Positions 15,715 to 24,048 of a stretch of 32,855 nt of DNA are shown one piece after another. The DNA comes from Saprospiraceae bacterium (GTDB taxonomy: Bacteria; Bacteroidota; Bacteroidia; Chitinophagales; Saprospiraceae), in NCBI GenBank assembly GCA_028284395.1, contig JANQRV010000229.1:1-32855 (forward strand). Reading direction: 5' to 3'. The notes under the pieces were generated by a model. The model was not told the origin of the DNA. It searched no databases and saw only the letters and a program-made list of their open reading frames with translations. Within the stretch, counting starts at the first letter, position 1. Each line of letters opens with the position of its first letter. Made by a program: the position numbers and the translations under genes.

Positions 15715-17094
15715 CTAATCACAGGTATCGTAAGTGTTTCCGAAATAAACCTCAACGGTTTGGCTTACCAAACAACCGTCTTCTAGGTATAGAGTTACCG
15801 TTACCGGGTAATAGGCCGGCTTAGGCCCACGCACAGTAATGAAATTTCGCCCTTCCTCTGTCGACTTTATGCTGATTTGTAATTGGTCGGAATCACTAGA
15901 CCAATCCACCCGGTCAAACGAACCATTGGTAAGCACTTCCAATTGATGAAGACTACCAGGACCACAGTGCTTTTCAAGGAGGTTAATGCTGGCATTACAA
16001 GTTCCCTCTGAATAACGGGGACTACAATAAACACCATTGTGGAGCAAGTCAAAGTTTGGCGTTATCAGGGGCTCCGTAATTACTTTATTAATGTAGGCAT
16101 AATGTACCTCCTCATTTAGATTCACCTCCAGATCTACCGGTGCCACCTCCCAAACCGGGTGGTTAAAATTGAGTTCAAGGTTCCTGATGGCGTAGGAAAA
16201 CCCTTCTTTTAAAGGCGCCACTTCTGCTGAGTAGGATCGCTCTTCCAAGCCGTTGGCAACCAATGACTCCCTTCGAAAAATCCGGTAACCGAATGAATGG
16301 AGGTTGGTGCTCTGATCGGGTATGACCGTCGTACGGATCTGGGTCGAGGGATTTTCCAGGTCGTTTTCCCGCAATTCCATACGAAAGTTGATCGTTTCTG
16401 TACACCAATCTTGACACAGATAAGTCAGGAAGCCGAAGATGATCGGATGAGGATTGTAGGGCCAATGCCTGGGAAATACCAGATAGTAGAAGTTTTCCGG
16501 CGAAATTTCAAAGTTTCCGTTGTGGTCGACGTGATTGAGCGTAAAATTCCAAGGATTCCCATTTCTTCTCACCAACTTAAAACTGCCACTGCAATCCATA
16601 TCGAATACATCTACCCGAACCACATGTCGTTCTGGAACAATGATTTCTGATTCGGCAAACGGGCCATCAAAGGTCAATGAGGAAGACATCATTTGCCCAT
16701 TGTCGATGGAGATGAAGGTAATCGGCACCGTCATCGGGAAGCCGCAATCCGTACCATTATCAGCGATCCCGAAACTCAATTCACAACCGTTCCCTCCTTT
16801 GATTGGTCCTTTGGTCTTATGTCGTTTTTCTTCCGAAATTTGCTTCGGTGTAATGGTTCCTCGGATATGCAAATTTTCTGCCAGGGTTTCAGACAACTCC
16901 ACTTGTTCTTCGATCGTTTTTCCCTTCATTTTCAAATTTAGATAACCGGTCACCCAAGATTCCGGTACTTCAAATGAAGAGCTTGAATTATGACTGAAAG
17001 ATTGTGGCTGGACTCCGGCACTTGGATCAAATTCATTGCAGCTGATCAACAGCAGCAACAACCACATCAAGGATAGGCGCTTAGTTTTATTCAT
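15715..17094 (-). CDS. Lipoprotein with C-terminal Ig/PKD-like domain, function unknown
   Basis: The ATG at 17094 opens a lipoprotein signal (MNKTKRLSLMWLLLLLISCN, Cys19), giving 459 aa; a longer frame starts with TTG at 17133 and adds polar residues only. After a Ser-rich linker the protein has Cys-containing beta-rich sequence. The last ~80 residues (HCGPGSLHQLEVLTNGSFD, WSSDSDQLQIS, PVTVTLYLEDGCLVSQTVEV) look like a PKD or Ig-like module of the type seen in surface proteins. No catalytic motif is seen. It lies 84 bp downstream of the 1038-aa T9SS gene, separated by a terminator-like hairpin (17160-17187) and a second hairpin in its own leader, so it probably has separate control. Confidence 0.72.
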   Translation of the reverse strand: MNKTKRLSLMWLLLLLISCNEFDPSAGVQPQSFSHNSSSSFEVPESWVTGYLNLKMKGKTIEEQVELSETLAENLHIRGTITPKQISEEKRHKTKGPIKGGNGCELSFGIADNGTDCGFPMTVPITFISIDNGQMMSSSLTFDGPFAESEIIVPERHVVRVDVFDMDCSGSFKLVRRNGNPWNFTLNHVDHNGNFEISPENFYYLVFPRHWPYNPHPIIFGFLTYLCQDWCTETINFRMELRENDLENPSTQIRTTVIPDQSTNLHSFGYRIFRRESLVANGLEERSYSAEVAPLKEGFSYAIRNLELNFNHPVWEVAPVDLEVNLNEEVHYAYINKVITEPLITPNFDLLHNGVYCSPRYSEGTCNASINLLEKHCGPGSLHQLEVLTNGSFDRVDWSSDSDQLQISIKSTEEGRNFITVRGPKPAYYPVTVTLYLEDGCLVSQTVEVYFGNTYDTCD

Positions 17095-17110
17095 GGTATT
17101 AAGGTTTTGC

Positions 17111-17130
17111 CTGTGGTTGTAACACCACAG
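17111..17130. other. Leader hairpin just upstream of the 459-aa lipoprotein gene
   Basis: CTGTGGT (17111-17117) and ACCACAG (17124-17130) form a perfect 7-bp inverted repeat with a six-base loop, 17 bases before the start codon of the minus-strand gene. It could be a DNA operator or an RNA structure near the ribosome site. Confidence 0.4.
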
Positions 17131-17159
17131 CAATTAAATAATGAACTCATTTGCATTTT

Positions 17160-17187
17160 CAGAAAAACAACGGTCTTTCTAACCGTC
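17160..17187 (-). terminator. Terminator overlapping the stop codon of the 1038-aa gene
   Basis: On the minus strand ACGGT (17186-17182) and ACCGT (17174-17170) pair around a seven-base loop that contains the TAG stop codon, followed by TGTTTTTCTG. The short stem makes it weak, but the position is apt. Confidence 0.45.
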
Positions 17188-20100
17188 TAGCAGCAGCAGT
17201 CTCTGGGTGCGAACCACACTCCCGGCCCGAATTCTCACAAAGAAGAAGCCCGCTGTTAGTTGCGTGGGGGAAAAGCGAATCTCATGGATGCCAGTCGGCA
17301 TCCTCTTGTTGGATAGTATCTTCCCAATAATCCGACCGGTAACATCCAGTAGGTCGATGGTCACTTCAGCTTCCTGGCGCAGGCTGAAAGCAAGCTCCAC
17401 ATCCTGCCCCGAACTGGGGTTTGGATAAATCTTTACCAAATTACCCAGAATGGATACCTGCTCCGTGCCGACCACTATCGGGCTTTCGACAATACTGTCA
17501 CAGCCATACTGATTGGTATAGTAGAACAACAAAATAGTGTCGGTCACATACAAAGAGGTGTCGGAAAACACAACGGTATCCGTGCGCACCTCTTGGCTGG
17601 GAAAAATCATACCGCTCCAGAGTACCAAACTATCGTATTCGGTAAAAAGGAGGGAGTCCACGCCCATGGAAAAGATGGGGTTTTGAACTTGAAAACTGCA
17701 AGAATGCCGATTTTCTACCACGCCGAAACGGACGGGCTTGCGAATGGTATGCAATGCGGTATTGGTCAGTACCGGTGCGTTGAAGTCAAAATAAATGCCA
17801 GCACGATTTCTGATGGTTGTACCTGGGGTTAGACCTTGTCCTTGTCTAATCTTATATTGGATAAAGCCATGCGAAGCCGCTTCGTTGACGTTACTGTCTG
17901 GCAACATAATGTTGGAAAAGGTGAATTTCAGGACGTTCCCGTTGATCACCTCACATTCATAAGGATGACTGCTGGCTCCGGGAACAAAGGTAGCCACATC
18001 CAACTCCGGTGGCAAAGTGTCTCGAATAAAGACATTAAAAGCGGTATCGGTTCCCGTATTTTGAAATCGAATTTTGTATTCCAGGTCAATATTCCCGTCA
18101 ATCCAGTGTTTCGCCCCTACACCCGTCGGAAATCCTCGAATATCATTGGGATCCCACGAACCAATGTTTTCCTGGCAGTCGATTGCCACAAAGGGATCTC
18201 CTTCATCAAAGGGGTTCTGTGTGGCGAACCCAAAATCCATCCCCTCTCCTTCTGCGGCACATCCTTCAACAAATACAGACGGATTACTACTGCCGGGGTG
18301 GCCATCCGGTTGTTTGGCGGAAAGCCCGAAGGTTTTGCCGCTGGCATAGGTGGTAATCAACTCTTCTTCTCCCGCTGGTAATTGAACGGTTCCTCCCAAA
18401 TAGATCACATCGTTCTCGATTACGATAAAAGTACTGGGTTCCGTCATATCCAATCCGACATTCTGGATCCGGAATTGTACCGAATCGCCCAAGCATTGTC
18501 CGGAAACTTCCAAAGAAGATCCATCCCAATTGATCCCGGGAGGCGTACACAGCGAATCCGGAAAAATGCGAGCCTCAACACAGTGACTTTGCCCCAGTTG
18601 AGTCCTTTCACAATCGACGGTAACATCAATTCGAATATCGGCACAAGCTCCCACCGGCACATTGCCGATGAAATACTGTAATTGCTGGCCATTCCGTGTG
18701 TCCCAAGAAGGTTGACTGGAATTGATTTGAAGGAGGGAATCCACAGTTACGGTCACGAATGTGCCCTCGGCCTGAGCGGTGCCTTCATTGCAGTAACGAA
18801 CGGTATAGGTATTTTCGTAACACCGCCGAAGTAAGGGCGTGGATACATCCACTTTCAATAAGGGACAGTCATACACAGGTTGCATGGTAAAATCTACCTC
18901 GGCGGTATCTCCCTGAATGGACATCACGACCTCTTTACTCTTTTGACAGCTGCCCCAATAGGCATTGGGAAGAACTACGTCTACTCGATAGCTTCCAGTA
19001 TCGGTTCGAACGAGAAATGCACCATTGCTGTCGGTGATTCCATAGTAAAGATCGGATTCGTTGCTGATCTTAACAATCCAGCCTTCCAACCCTCTCTGCA
19101 TGGGATCGGGGACACAATCGTCATTGACATCGATTAAAAAGGTCCCTTTGATATAATTGGTGATGCTGCGCCCTGCGCGGTCCGTTTTGACCAGGTAGAT
19201 GTCATCCAGAAATGGCTGATTCGAAATTTTCCGCCGAACATTGGTGTCGCCAAGCAATACTACACCGCCATCCGGTGTTTGCACGATGTTGGCTAAACTT
19301 TGATTGGCGGTTTGAAAACCAAAGTAATTCTCGTATTCGATGTTTCCTCCTAAGTCGGTTTTCATCAGGGTCAGGTATCCCGAATTAACATTGCCATGGC
19401 CAGTATGGCCTCCGAGAAACACATGGTCTTCTTCTGGAATGATGCGAATGAAGTGGTTACCGCGGGGCAGGCTAGCAGACATAATCGCCCCCTCCTCCAA
19501 TATTTCTCCCCTGCGATCGATTCTAGTGACGGCTGTTCCACCGTTCAACAAAAATAGTTGGTTGCGCAAAGAATCGAAATCAACTCCCCACAATCGCTCC
19601 GGAAGATCTATCGTCCATTCCAGGCGACCATCTCGATCCAGTTTGGTAAGATGACCTTCACGTTCCGATTTCAAGGAATCGGCGTAGCTTACGTGGTCGA
19701 TAAATAGCCCTTCATCCTCATCCGGATACAATCGCAAGATAAAGTTCTGACAGCCACTGGCATCTTCCCATTCCCACAAAGGGCTTCCGAGCGAATCTAT
19801 TTTAAAAACATAACCCTTCCACTTTTCGGGTTCGTACTCGATGTTGTCAAAGTAGTAATAGTCACCGTTTCTGCTAGCCCGCACTCCTCCCCAGCCACTC
19901 GGCGTGTCAAACTTTTCTCTTCTGCAGATCTGTCCGTCAACCTGAACGGATCCAATGAAAAATGCTCCTTTTTTTTCTCCGTGAATCACTGCTTCTCCGG
20001 TAGATTTCATTTCCACTACTCTTACCACCGTGGAATCCATGATGGATTCCCATTGGACACGCCCCTCTTGGTCCAACTTGATAAAAACAGCTCTCACAAA

Positions 20101-20295
20101 GGCATTATTATCCCATTTTTCATGGAAGTTGATCAACAAACCGCCATCTGGAGTGACCATAACTTCCCTTTCAGGAAACAGGTCCGAGCCCGGTCGATAA
20201 AAGATTTTCTCCCAACCCTGCCCGTAGACTGGGCCCCAAAAAGTAATAAACAAGGACACGTGAAGAAGTCTGTTGGTAAATAGGACCTCAATCAT
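17179..20295 (-). CDS. Large T9SS-secreted protein with conserved repeat domain
   Basis: A 1038-aa protein. The ATG at 20295 is chosen because it gives a signal peptide ending GPVYGQ and lies one base after the stop of the kelch gene (TAG-A-ATG), indicating translational coupling. The longer frame would overlap that gene. Residues ~27-370 have repeated beta elements with Asp/Gly turns (KLDQEGRVQWES, KTDLGGNIEYE, QTPDGGVVLLGDTNV) typical of a beta-propeller. Residues ~395-450 resemble a SdrD/Cna-B-like strand module. Around residues 720-870 is the domain often called DUF11/DUF7619-like, with SWDPNDIRGFPTG and RNRAGIYFDFNAPVLTN. Residues ~956-1038 are a T9SS type-A sorting domain (IYPNPSSGQDVELAF, LTAGFFFVRI). 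It is predicted to be a surface or secreted protein; no enzyme site is visible. Confidence 0.87.
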   Translation of the reverse strand: MIEVLFTNRLLHVSLFITFWGPVYGQGWEKIFYRPGSDLFPEREVMVTPDGGLLINFHEKWDNNAFVRAVFIKLDQEGRVQWESIMDSTVVRVVEMKSTGEAVIHGEKKGAFFIGSVQVDGQICRREKFDTPSGWGGVRASRNGDYYYFDNIEYEPEKWKGYVFKIDSLGSPLWEWEDASGCQNFILRLYPDEDEGLFIDHVSYADSLKSEREGHLTKLDRDGRLEWTIDLPERLWGVDFDSLRNQLFLLNGGTAVTRIDRRGEILEEGAIMSASLPRGNHFIRIIPEEDHVFLGGHTGHGNVNSGYLTLMKTDLGGNIEYENYFGFQTANQSLANIVQTPDGGVVLLGDTNVRRKISNQPFLDDIYLVKTDRAGRSITNYIKGTFLIDVNDDCVPDPMQRGLEGWIVKISNESDLYYGITDSNGAFLVRTDTGSYRVDVVLPNAYWGSCQKSKEVVMSIQGDTAEVDFTMQPVYDCPLLKVDVSTPLLRRCYENTYTVRYCNEGTAQAEGTFVTVTVDSLLQINSSQPSWDTRNGQQLQYFIGNVPVGACADIRIDVTVDCERTQLGQSHCVEARIFPDSLCTPPGINWDGSSLEVSGQCLGDSVQFRIQNVGLDMTEPSTFIVIENDVIYLGGTVQLPAGEEELITTYASGKTFGLSAKQPDGHPGSSNPSVFVEGCAAEGEGMDFGFATQNPFDEGDPFVAIDCQENIGSWDPNDIRGFPTGVGAKHWIDGNIDLEYKIRFQNTGTDTAFNVFIRDTLPPELDVATFVPGASSHPYECEVINGNVLKFTFSNIMLPDSNVNEAASHGFIQYKIRQGQGLTPGTTIRNRAGIYFDFNAPVLTNTALHTIRKPVRFGVVENRHSCSFQVQNPIFSMGVDSLLFTEYDSLVLWSGMIFPSQEVRTDTVVFSDTSLYVTDTILLFYYTNQYGCDSIVESPIVVGTEQVSILGNLVKIYPNPSSGQDVELAFSLRQEAEVTIDLLDVTGRIIGKILSNKRMPTGIHEIRFSPTQLTAGFFFVRIRAGSVVRTQRLLLLDG

Positions 20296-20296
20296 T

Positions 20297-21979
20297 CTAT
20301 TGCGGCAACACAATTTCATAAAAATCATTAAAAACTTGTTCACCAATATCATTCCAACTCAAAGTATATTCTGATCCCGTCCCCAGTAGCAATCGGTCAT
20401 TCAATACAAAACCAACGGCCTCCGTCCTCACAAATTCCCGATCGTAGCAATACCTCTTCCACCCACTTTGGAGATCGTACACAGCAAGATAAGTGTTATT
20501 CCTTCCGGTCAGCACGTAAATTTTATCCCGATGATTCAAAACAACTGCATCATCCTGAGAATCAATGAGTCGGTCCCGGTACTGCCAATTCTCAGTTGAA
20601 GGATCATAGGTCCACATTTCCCGGAAGGGGTCCAGTAAAACATGGGCAACTCCGGCGACCACTACCGCGGCGTTTCGCGCCGAAACCAGTTCTTCTTTTG
20701 GCAACGGACTAATTTCCTCCCACCGATCATCGGCTACCGAATAGCTCCAAAATTGGTTGGAAACGCCACTCTCCGTAGCGCACAGACCGACATAGCCAAT
20801 TCCATCGATCGCAAAAGAGCTGCAGGAGTGTGCTCCTGCCTGTGGAAAGTCGGCGATCCTGGTCCAATTGTCCGCCTGCGCATCATAGTGCCAAAAAGCA
20901 TTGGTGCCGGCAGCTTCAGGATTGGCAGGATCCTTAGACCCACTTCCTATAAACACCTGATTATCGATAACAAAACTCGTAGAGAAGGCCAGGGCCTGGG
21001 GGCCGGAAGCTTGCTCTTCCCAGCGGCCTTGTTGTGGATCATAAACCCATAGATCGGCAAAAACCTCGGTCCGCTCAGCGTTGTATCCACCAAATACATA
21101 TCCCATATTCCCCACGGAGAAGGCAGTAGCTTCTGCCCTCGCGGGGCCCGGCAAAGCGGGCAATGATCGCACGGAGGCCACTGGAGTCGCTACCGATTGA
21201 ACCACAAAACTGGTATGTTGATCGGGGTGAATAGAGGTGTAATGGCGTAGGCGATAGCTCTTCCCTGCCGGCAACTCCAGATATTCGTCGATATCTGGCT
21301 GTGTTCCGACGCTTCCATTTCCCCACAAAACGGTTGATTCATGTTCCTGTTTTCCAGTTTCATGCCATTTCACACCGTATTCAAAAGTGAGCTTAGAACA
21401 GTTGGATGTGTGATAATTACCATAAAAATGAACTTGGTACCTATCTTCTATGCAGTGTACAGTGGTTTTTATATTGCTGCTATAACTAAACATGCCTATT
21501 TCAGCATCGAACCTCTGAGGTTCGGTATAGATGGTTTTGCCGTCTTCTTGAAAAAAAGCCCTGACAAAGATGGAATCAAAAAGCGCGCGAAAGTGAAAAT
21601 TGTAAGAGAAGGTAAACTGCACAATGTTAACTTCTTGCTTCGTGACTACACTATCTTCAAGGGTCGGCAATGGATTGTTATGAGAGAAGCAAAAACCAAA
21701 ATTTTCGGCAGCAGTAAGATTGCGATTAGCGAAAGCCTCCCAGTTCAAGCCACATTGCCGATCCTCATAAGTGACCTCTACCCCCGTAAGTTCCAAAGGG
21801 AGTAATTCCTGTTCCTCAGTCGGTGTCGGTGGTCTCTCCTTCTTACAGGCGGTGAACAGGAAACAGCTTCCGATCAACAAAAAAAACAAGGATCGTAATA
21901 CCACGGTGTTTGGCGTATTTGTCAACTTATGTTCTTTATATTTCAAGCAATAATACCACACAAAATTGCGCAAACACAT
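20297..21979 (-). CDS. Kelch-repeat lipoprotein
   Basis: A protein of about 560 aa whose C-terminal half (from about residue 270) holds kelch-type propeller repeats, for example GYVFGGYNAERTEVFADLWV, YDPQQGRWEEQ, FWHYDAQADNWTRIADFP and FWSYSVADDRWEEISPLP. The N-terminal part before the propeller is Cys- and aromatic-rich. A lipoprotein signal is evident (RSLFFLLIGSCFLFTAC), but the start is uncertain. ATG at 21979 places 27 residues before the hydrophobic core, while a TTG at 21925 or GTG at 21904 would give a normal signal peptide. The frame's far-upstream TTG at 22039 is unlikely. The next gene starts one base after its stop, so the kelch lipoprotein and the T9SS protein are probably made together and may interact at the outer membrane. 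Confidence 0.82.
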   Translation of the reverse strand: MCLRNFVWYYCLKYKEHKLTNTPNTVVLRSLFFLLIGSCFLFTACKKERPPTPTEEQELLPLELTGVEVTYEDRQCGLNWEAFANRNLTAAENFGFCFSHNNPLPTLEDSVVTKQEVNIVQFTFSYNFHFRALFDSIFVRAFFQEDGKTIYTEPQRFDAEIGMFSYSSNIKTTVHCIEDRYQVHFYGNYHTSNCSKLTFEYGVKWHETGKQEHESTVLWGNGSVGTQPDIDEYLELPAGKSYRLRHYTSIHPDQHTSFVVQSVATPVASVRSLPALPGPARAEATAFSVGNMGYVFGGYNAERTEVFADLWVYDPQQGRWEEQASGPQALAFSTSFVIDNQVFIGSGSKDPANPEAAGTNAFWHYDAQADNWTRIADFPQAGAHSCSSFAIDGIGYVGLCATESGVSNQFWSYSVADDRWEEISPLPKEELVSARNAAVVVAGVAHVLLDPFREMWTYDPSTENWQYRDRLIDSQDDAVVLNHRDKIYVLTGRNNTYLAVYDLQSGWKRYCYDREFVRTEAVGFVLNDRLLLGTGSEYTLSWNDIGEQVFNDFYEIVLPQ

Positions 21980-22089
21980 CTTTTTTGACAAAAACTTTTT
22001 TTTAGAATTGTAGAATAGAAAAATCAAAGAACCTACCAAATTGTTGTTTGGCTAGTAGTTTTTGTAGAAAAATCAGGGGGAATGATTTC

Positions 22090-22686
22090 TTATTCGCAAA
22101 AGCCTTCTCCGCTGTCCAGTCGGATATCCCCTTTGCCCTCACCATCGTGCTGGGTTTCCCAAAAGCAATCCATACAGAAACGGCTGCGCAATTGGGTGTC
22201 ATCGCAATTATCGTTGGCACAACGCAACAAGCAGGCGCGACCTTCGAACCATTTGGCCACTCCACTGACATCTTTGGGGTCAATCAGCGCTGCATAGGAA
22301 AAAGACCCCTCCTCGTATCGGGTTCCATCGAGAAAAAGGCCATCCCAGCCGGATCCCGCATTGGAAGGATCAAAGTTGGCCTCCCGGTAAATCGGTTCGC
22401 CGTTAACGTCCATAATCAGCATTTCCAGGACATTTGCCGAAGAAAGATCCAGACTGTTAACCACTACCGGTCGAAAGCGGTCATTGACGCCGTCTCCATT
22501 GGGACTAAAGGCACTGGGAATATAAACAAATACTTCTCCTATGGTTTCCTCCACAGGCTCCGTGTTACAACATCGATCAAGTTCGGCATTTTGGCCCGAC
22601 GAGCCTGCCGACTCATCGTCATTGTTACAATAACTTAAGGTGAGTCCAAGTAATGTGGTCAGAAACAGGGGAAAGATCCGGTTCAT
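22090..22686 (-). CDS. Lipoprotein with gliding-motility type-B C-terminal module and Cys-rich extension
   Basis: A 198-aa protein starting at the ATG at 22686 (signal MNRIFPLFLTTLLGLTLSYC; the position -1 Tyr is unusual for a lipobox). Residues ~52-155 are the module that normally ends T9SS type-B cargo: FVYIPSAFSPNGDGVNDRF, then FDPSNAGSGWDGLFLDGT and a final strand with LLR. Here it makes up nearly the whole mature protein and is followed by about 43 extra residues with Cys156, 161, 171, 174 and 197, besides Cys152 just before. Cys39-Cys40 lie before the module. A free-standing, lipid-anchored type-B module could be an accessory to T9SS or gliding rather than cargo. No neighbour is obviously linked; the adjacent kelch gene begins about 110 bp downstream. 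Confidence 0.8.
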   Translation of the reverse strand: MNRIFPLFLTTLLGLTLSYCNNDDESAGSSGQNAELDRCCNTEPVEETIGEVFVYIPSAFSPNGDGVNDRFRPVVVNSLDLSSANVLEMLIMDVNGEPIYREANFDPSNAGSGWDGLFLDGTRYEEGSFSYAALIDPKDVSGVAKWFEGRACLLRCANDNCDDTQLRSRFCMDCFWETQHDGEGKGDIRLDSGEGFCE

Positions 22687-22804
22687 AATCGAAAAATTAG
22701 TCGGAAAGTACAAAGTTCGTAAAAAAAGTGATAAAATAAGACAGCTCCCTAACCAATGGCTAACTGCTGTAAAGGAGATTTATTCACATTAGATAGATAA
22801 TATC

Positions 22805-22885
22805 TTACTGCTTGACGACAGGGACGGCGGCGGCCCGATCGTCTAACTGCATTCTAATCATGTAGGTTCCCGCCGGAAGAAACTT
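22805..22885 (-). pseudogene. Relic of a T9SS type-A sorting domain overlapping the kinase 3' end
   Basis: Read on the minus strand in the frame shifted from the kinase, bases 22885-22805 encode KFLPAGTYMIRMQL followed by a short Asp/Arg/Ala stretch and VPVVKQ, then TAA. This is the typical last ~25 residues of a type-A sorting domain (compare HLPAGTYLLVLQ in the 7125-8087 gene). No matching upstream gene exists in this frame: it runs straight into the kinase. The remains of a deleted secreted-protein gene are the likeliest explanation. Confidence 0.7.
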
Positions 22886-23969
22886 CATCGGGTTCCTGTG
22901 GGATTTCAACATTAAAGGTCGTACCTGCATTCAACTCACTTGTAAAATCGATCGATCCCCCCATCATATCGAGGTAGCGTTTTACAATGGTCAGGCCCAG
23001 TCCGGTGCCTTTAATCCCAACGGCATTTTGGGCTCTAAAGAAACGATTGAACATTTGCGATTGCTCTTCCTTCGGAATTCCAATCCCTTGATCCACAACC
23101 TCAATTTTCAGACAATTGTGCCCTTGAGTCGTGGTCAAATCTACCTGCCCACCTTCCGGGGAGTATTTGATGGCATTGGAAAGCAAATTCATGAGGATGT
23201 TTCTGACCAAATGTTCGTCTAAAAATGCCGGCTCAGGGCCGACATGTCGGTACCGAAGCTGTTGTCCTTTTCGAACCAGAAGCTGAACTTCCTCCAGGAC
23301 CGAAGCCACAAAATCCGGAAGATCCAACCATTCAGGGTCATATGCCGTCTTGTTGGATTCTACTTTTTCCAGAGAAAGAAAATCGTCTAAAATAGAGGTA
23401 AGGTTTTTAACGGAAGAAGTGATACGGGCGATGTGTTTCCTTTGTTTTTCCGGATTTTCTCGATCGATATACATATCGATCAGCTCGGCTGAGGCCTGAA
23501 TCGCAGTCAATGGAGTGCGGAACTCATGGGAAGCCATGGACACAAAACGGGACTTGAGTTGATTTAGTTCTTTTTCTTTTTTAAGGCCCAGCTCGGCTTT
23601 TTTGCGAGCACTGATATCGTTGACAAACCCGATTGCCAATTGTTGATCGTCTACCTGGGTGTAGCCGAGACTGATTTCTACCGGAAATTCTGACCCATCC
23701 TTTCTTTGCCCGAATAACGCCTTCCCCTTTCCCATTGGTCGCGGTGCTGGAGCCTTGAAGAAAGAGTTGCGGTGGTGTCGATGGCCAATGCGCAAGCCTT
23801 TGGGTAGAAGTACGTCCATGGGTTCGCCCAATAATTCGCCATCCCCATAACCAAACATTCTCTCCAAAAAAGGATTGGCTTTGATTATTTTCCCCTCGGT
23901 ATCGACTATGAGAATTCCAGTTGTTGCATGTTCAAACATCGCTGGAAAGATCGCATTATCTTCTTTCAT
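22854..23969 (-). CDS. PAS-domain sensor histidine kinase, FixL-like PAS
   Basis: A 371-aa soluble histidine kinase (no membrane segment), starting at the ATG at 23969; the longer frame starts with TTG. Residues ~8-125 are a PAS domain. The segment LLPKGLRIGHRHHRNSFF to GQRKDGSEFPVEIS aligns without gaps to the FixL PAS as I recall it, with His63 at the FixL haem-ligand position. The FixL FG-loop Arg is a Lys here. The rest is a HisKA domain with SMASHEFRTPL (His148) and a HATPase with N box NILMNLLSNAIKYSPEGG (Asn265), G1 VVDQGIGIP, F box RFFRAQNA and G2 GTGLGLTIV. No receiver domain or response regulator is nearby, so the partner is unknown. The last ~10 residues come from DNA shared with a T9SS relic. 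It follows UspA by 79 bp and is likely in the CBS-Usp operon. Confidence 0.92.
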   Translation of the reverse strand: MKEDNAIFPAMFEHATTGILIVDTEGKIIKANPFLERMFGYGDGELLGEPMDVLLPKGLRIGHRHHRNSFFKAPAPRPMGKGKALFGQRKDGSEFPVEISLGYTQVDDQQLAIGFVNDISARKKAELGLKKEKELNQLKSRFVSMASHEFRTPLTAIQASAELIDMYIDRENPEKQRKHIARITSSVKNLTSILDDFLSLEKVESNKTAYDPEWLDLPDFVASVLEEVQLLVRKGQQLRYRHVGPEPAFLDEHLVRNILMNLLSNAIKYSPEGGQVDLTTTQGHNCLKIEVVDQGIGIPKEEQSQMFNRFFRAQNAVGIKGTGLGLTIVKRYLDMMGGSIDFTSELNAGTTFNVEIPQEPDEVSSGGNLHD

Positions 23970-24048
23970 TATTCCAGATTTCAATAGGCAGGATAAAGAA
24001 AGAAAATTATTCGCGATATTTTCCGGGATTGAGACGGAATCTAATAAT

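Noticed and set aside
16535..16945. Plus-strand frame of 136 codons
   Set aside because: Antisense to the 459-aa lipoprotein gene, with no domain pattern.
17836..18381. Plus-strand frame of 181 codons
   Set aside because: Lies inside the 1038-aa T9SS gene on the other strand, which has clear domains and a coupled start.
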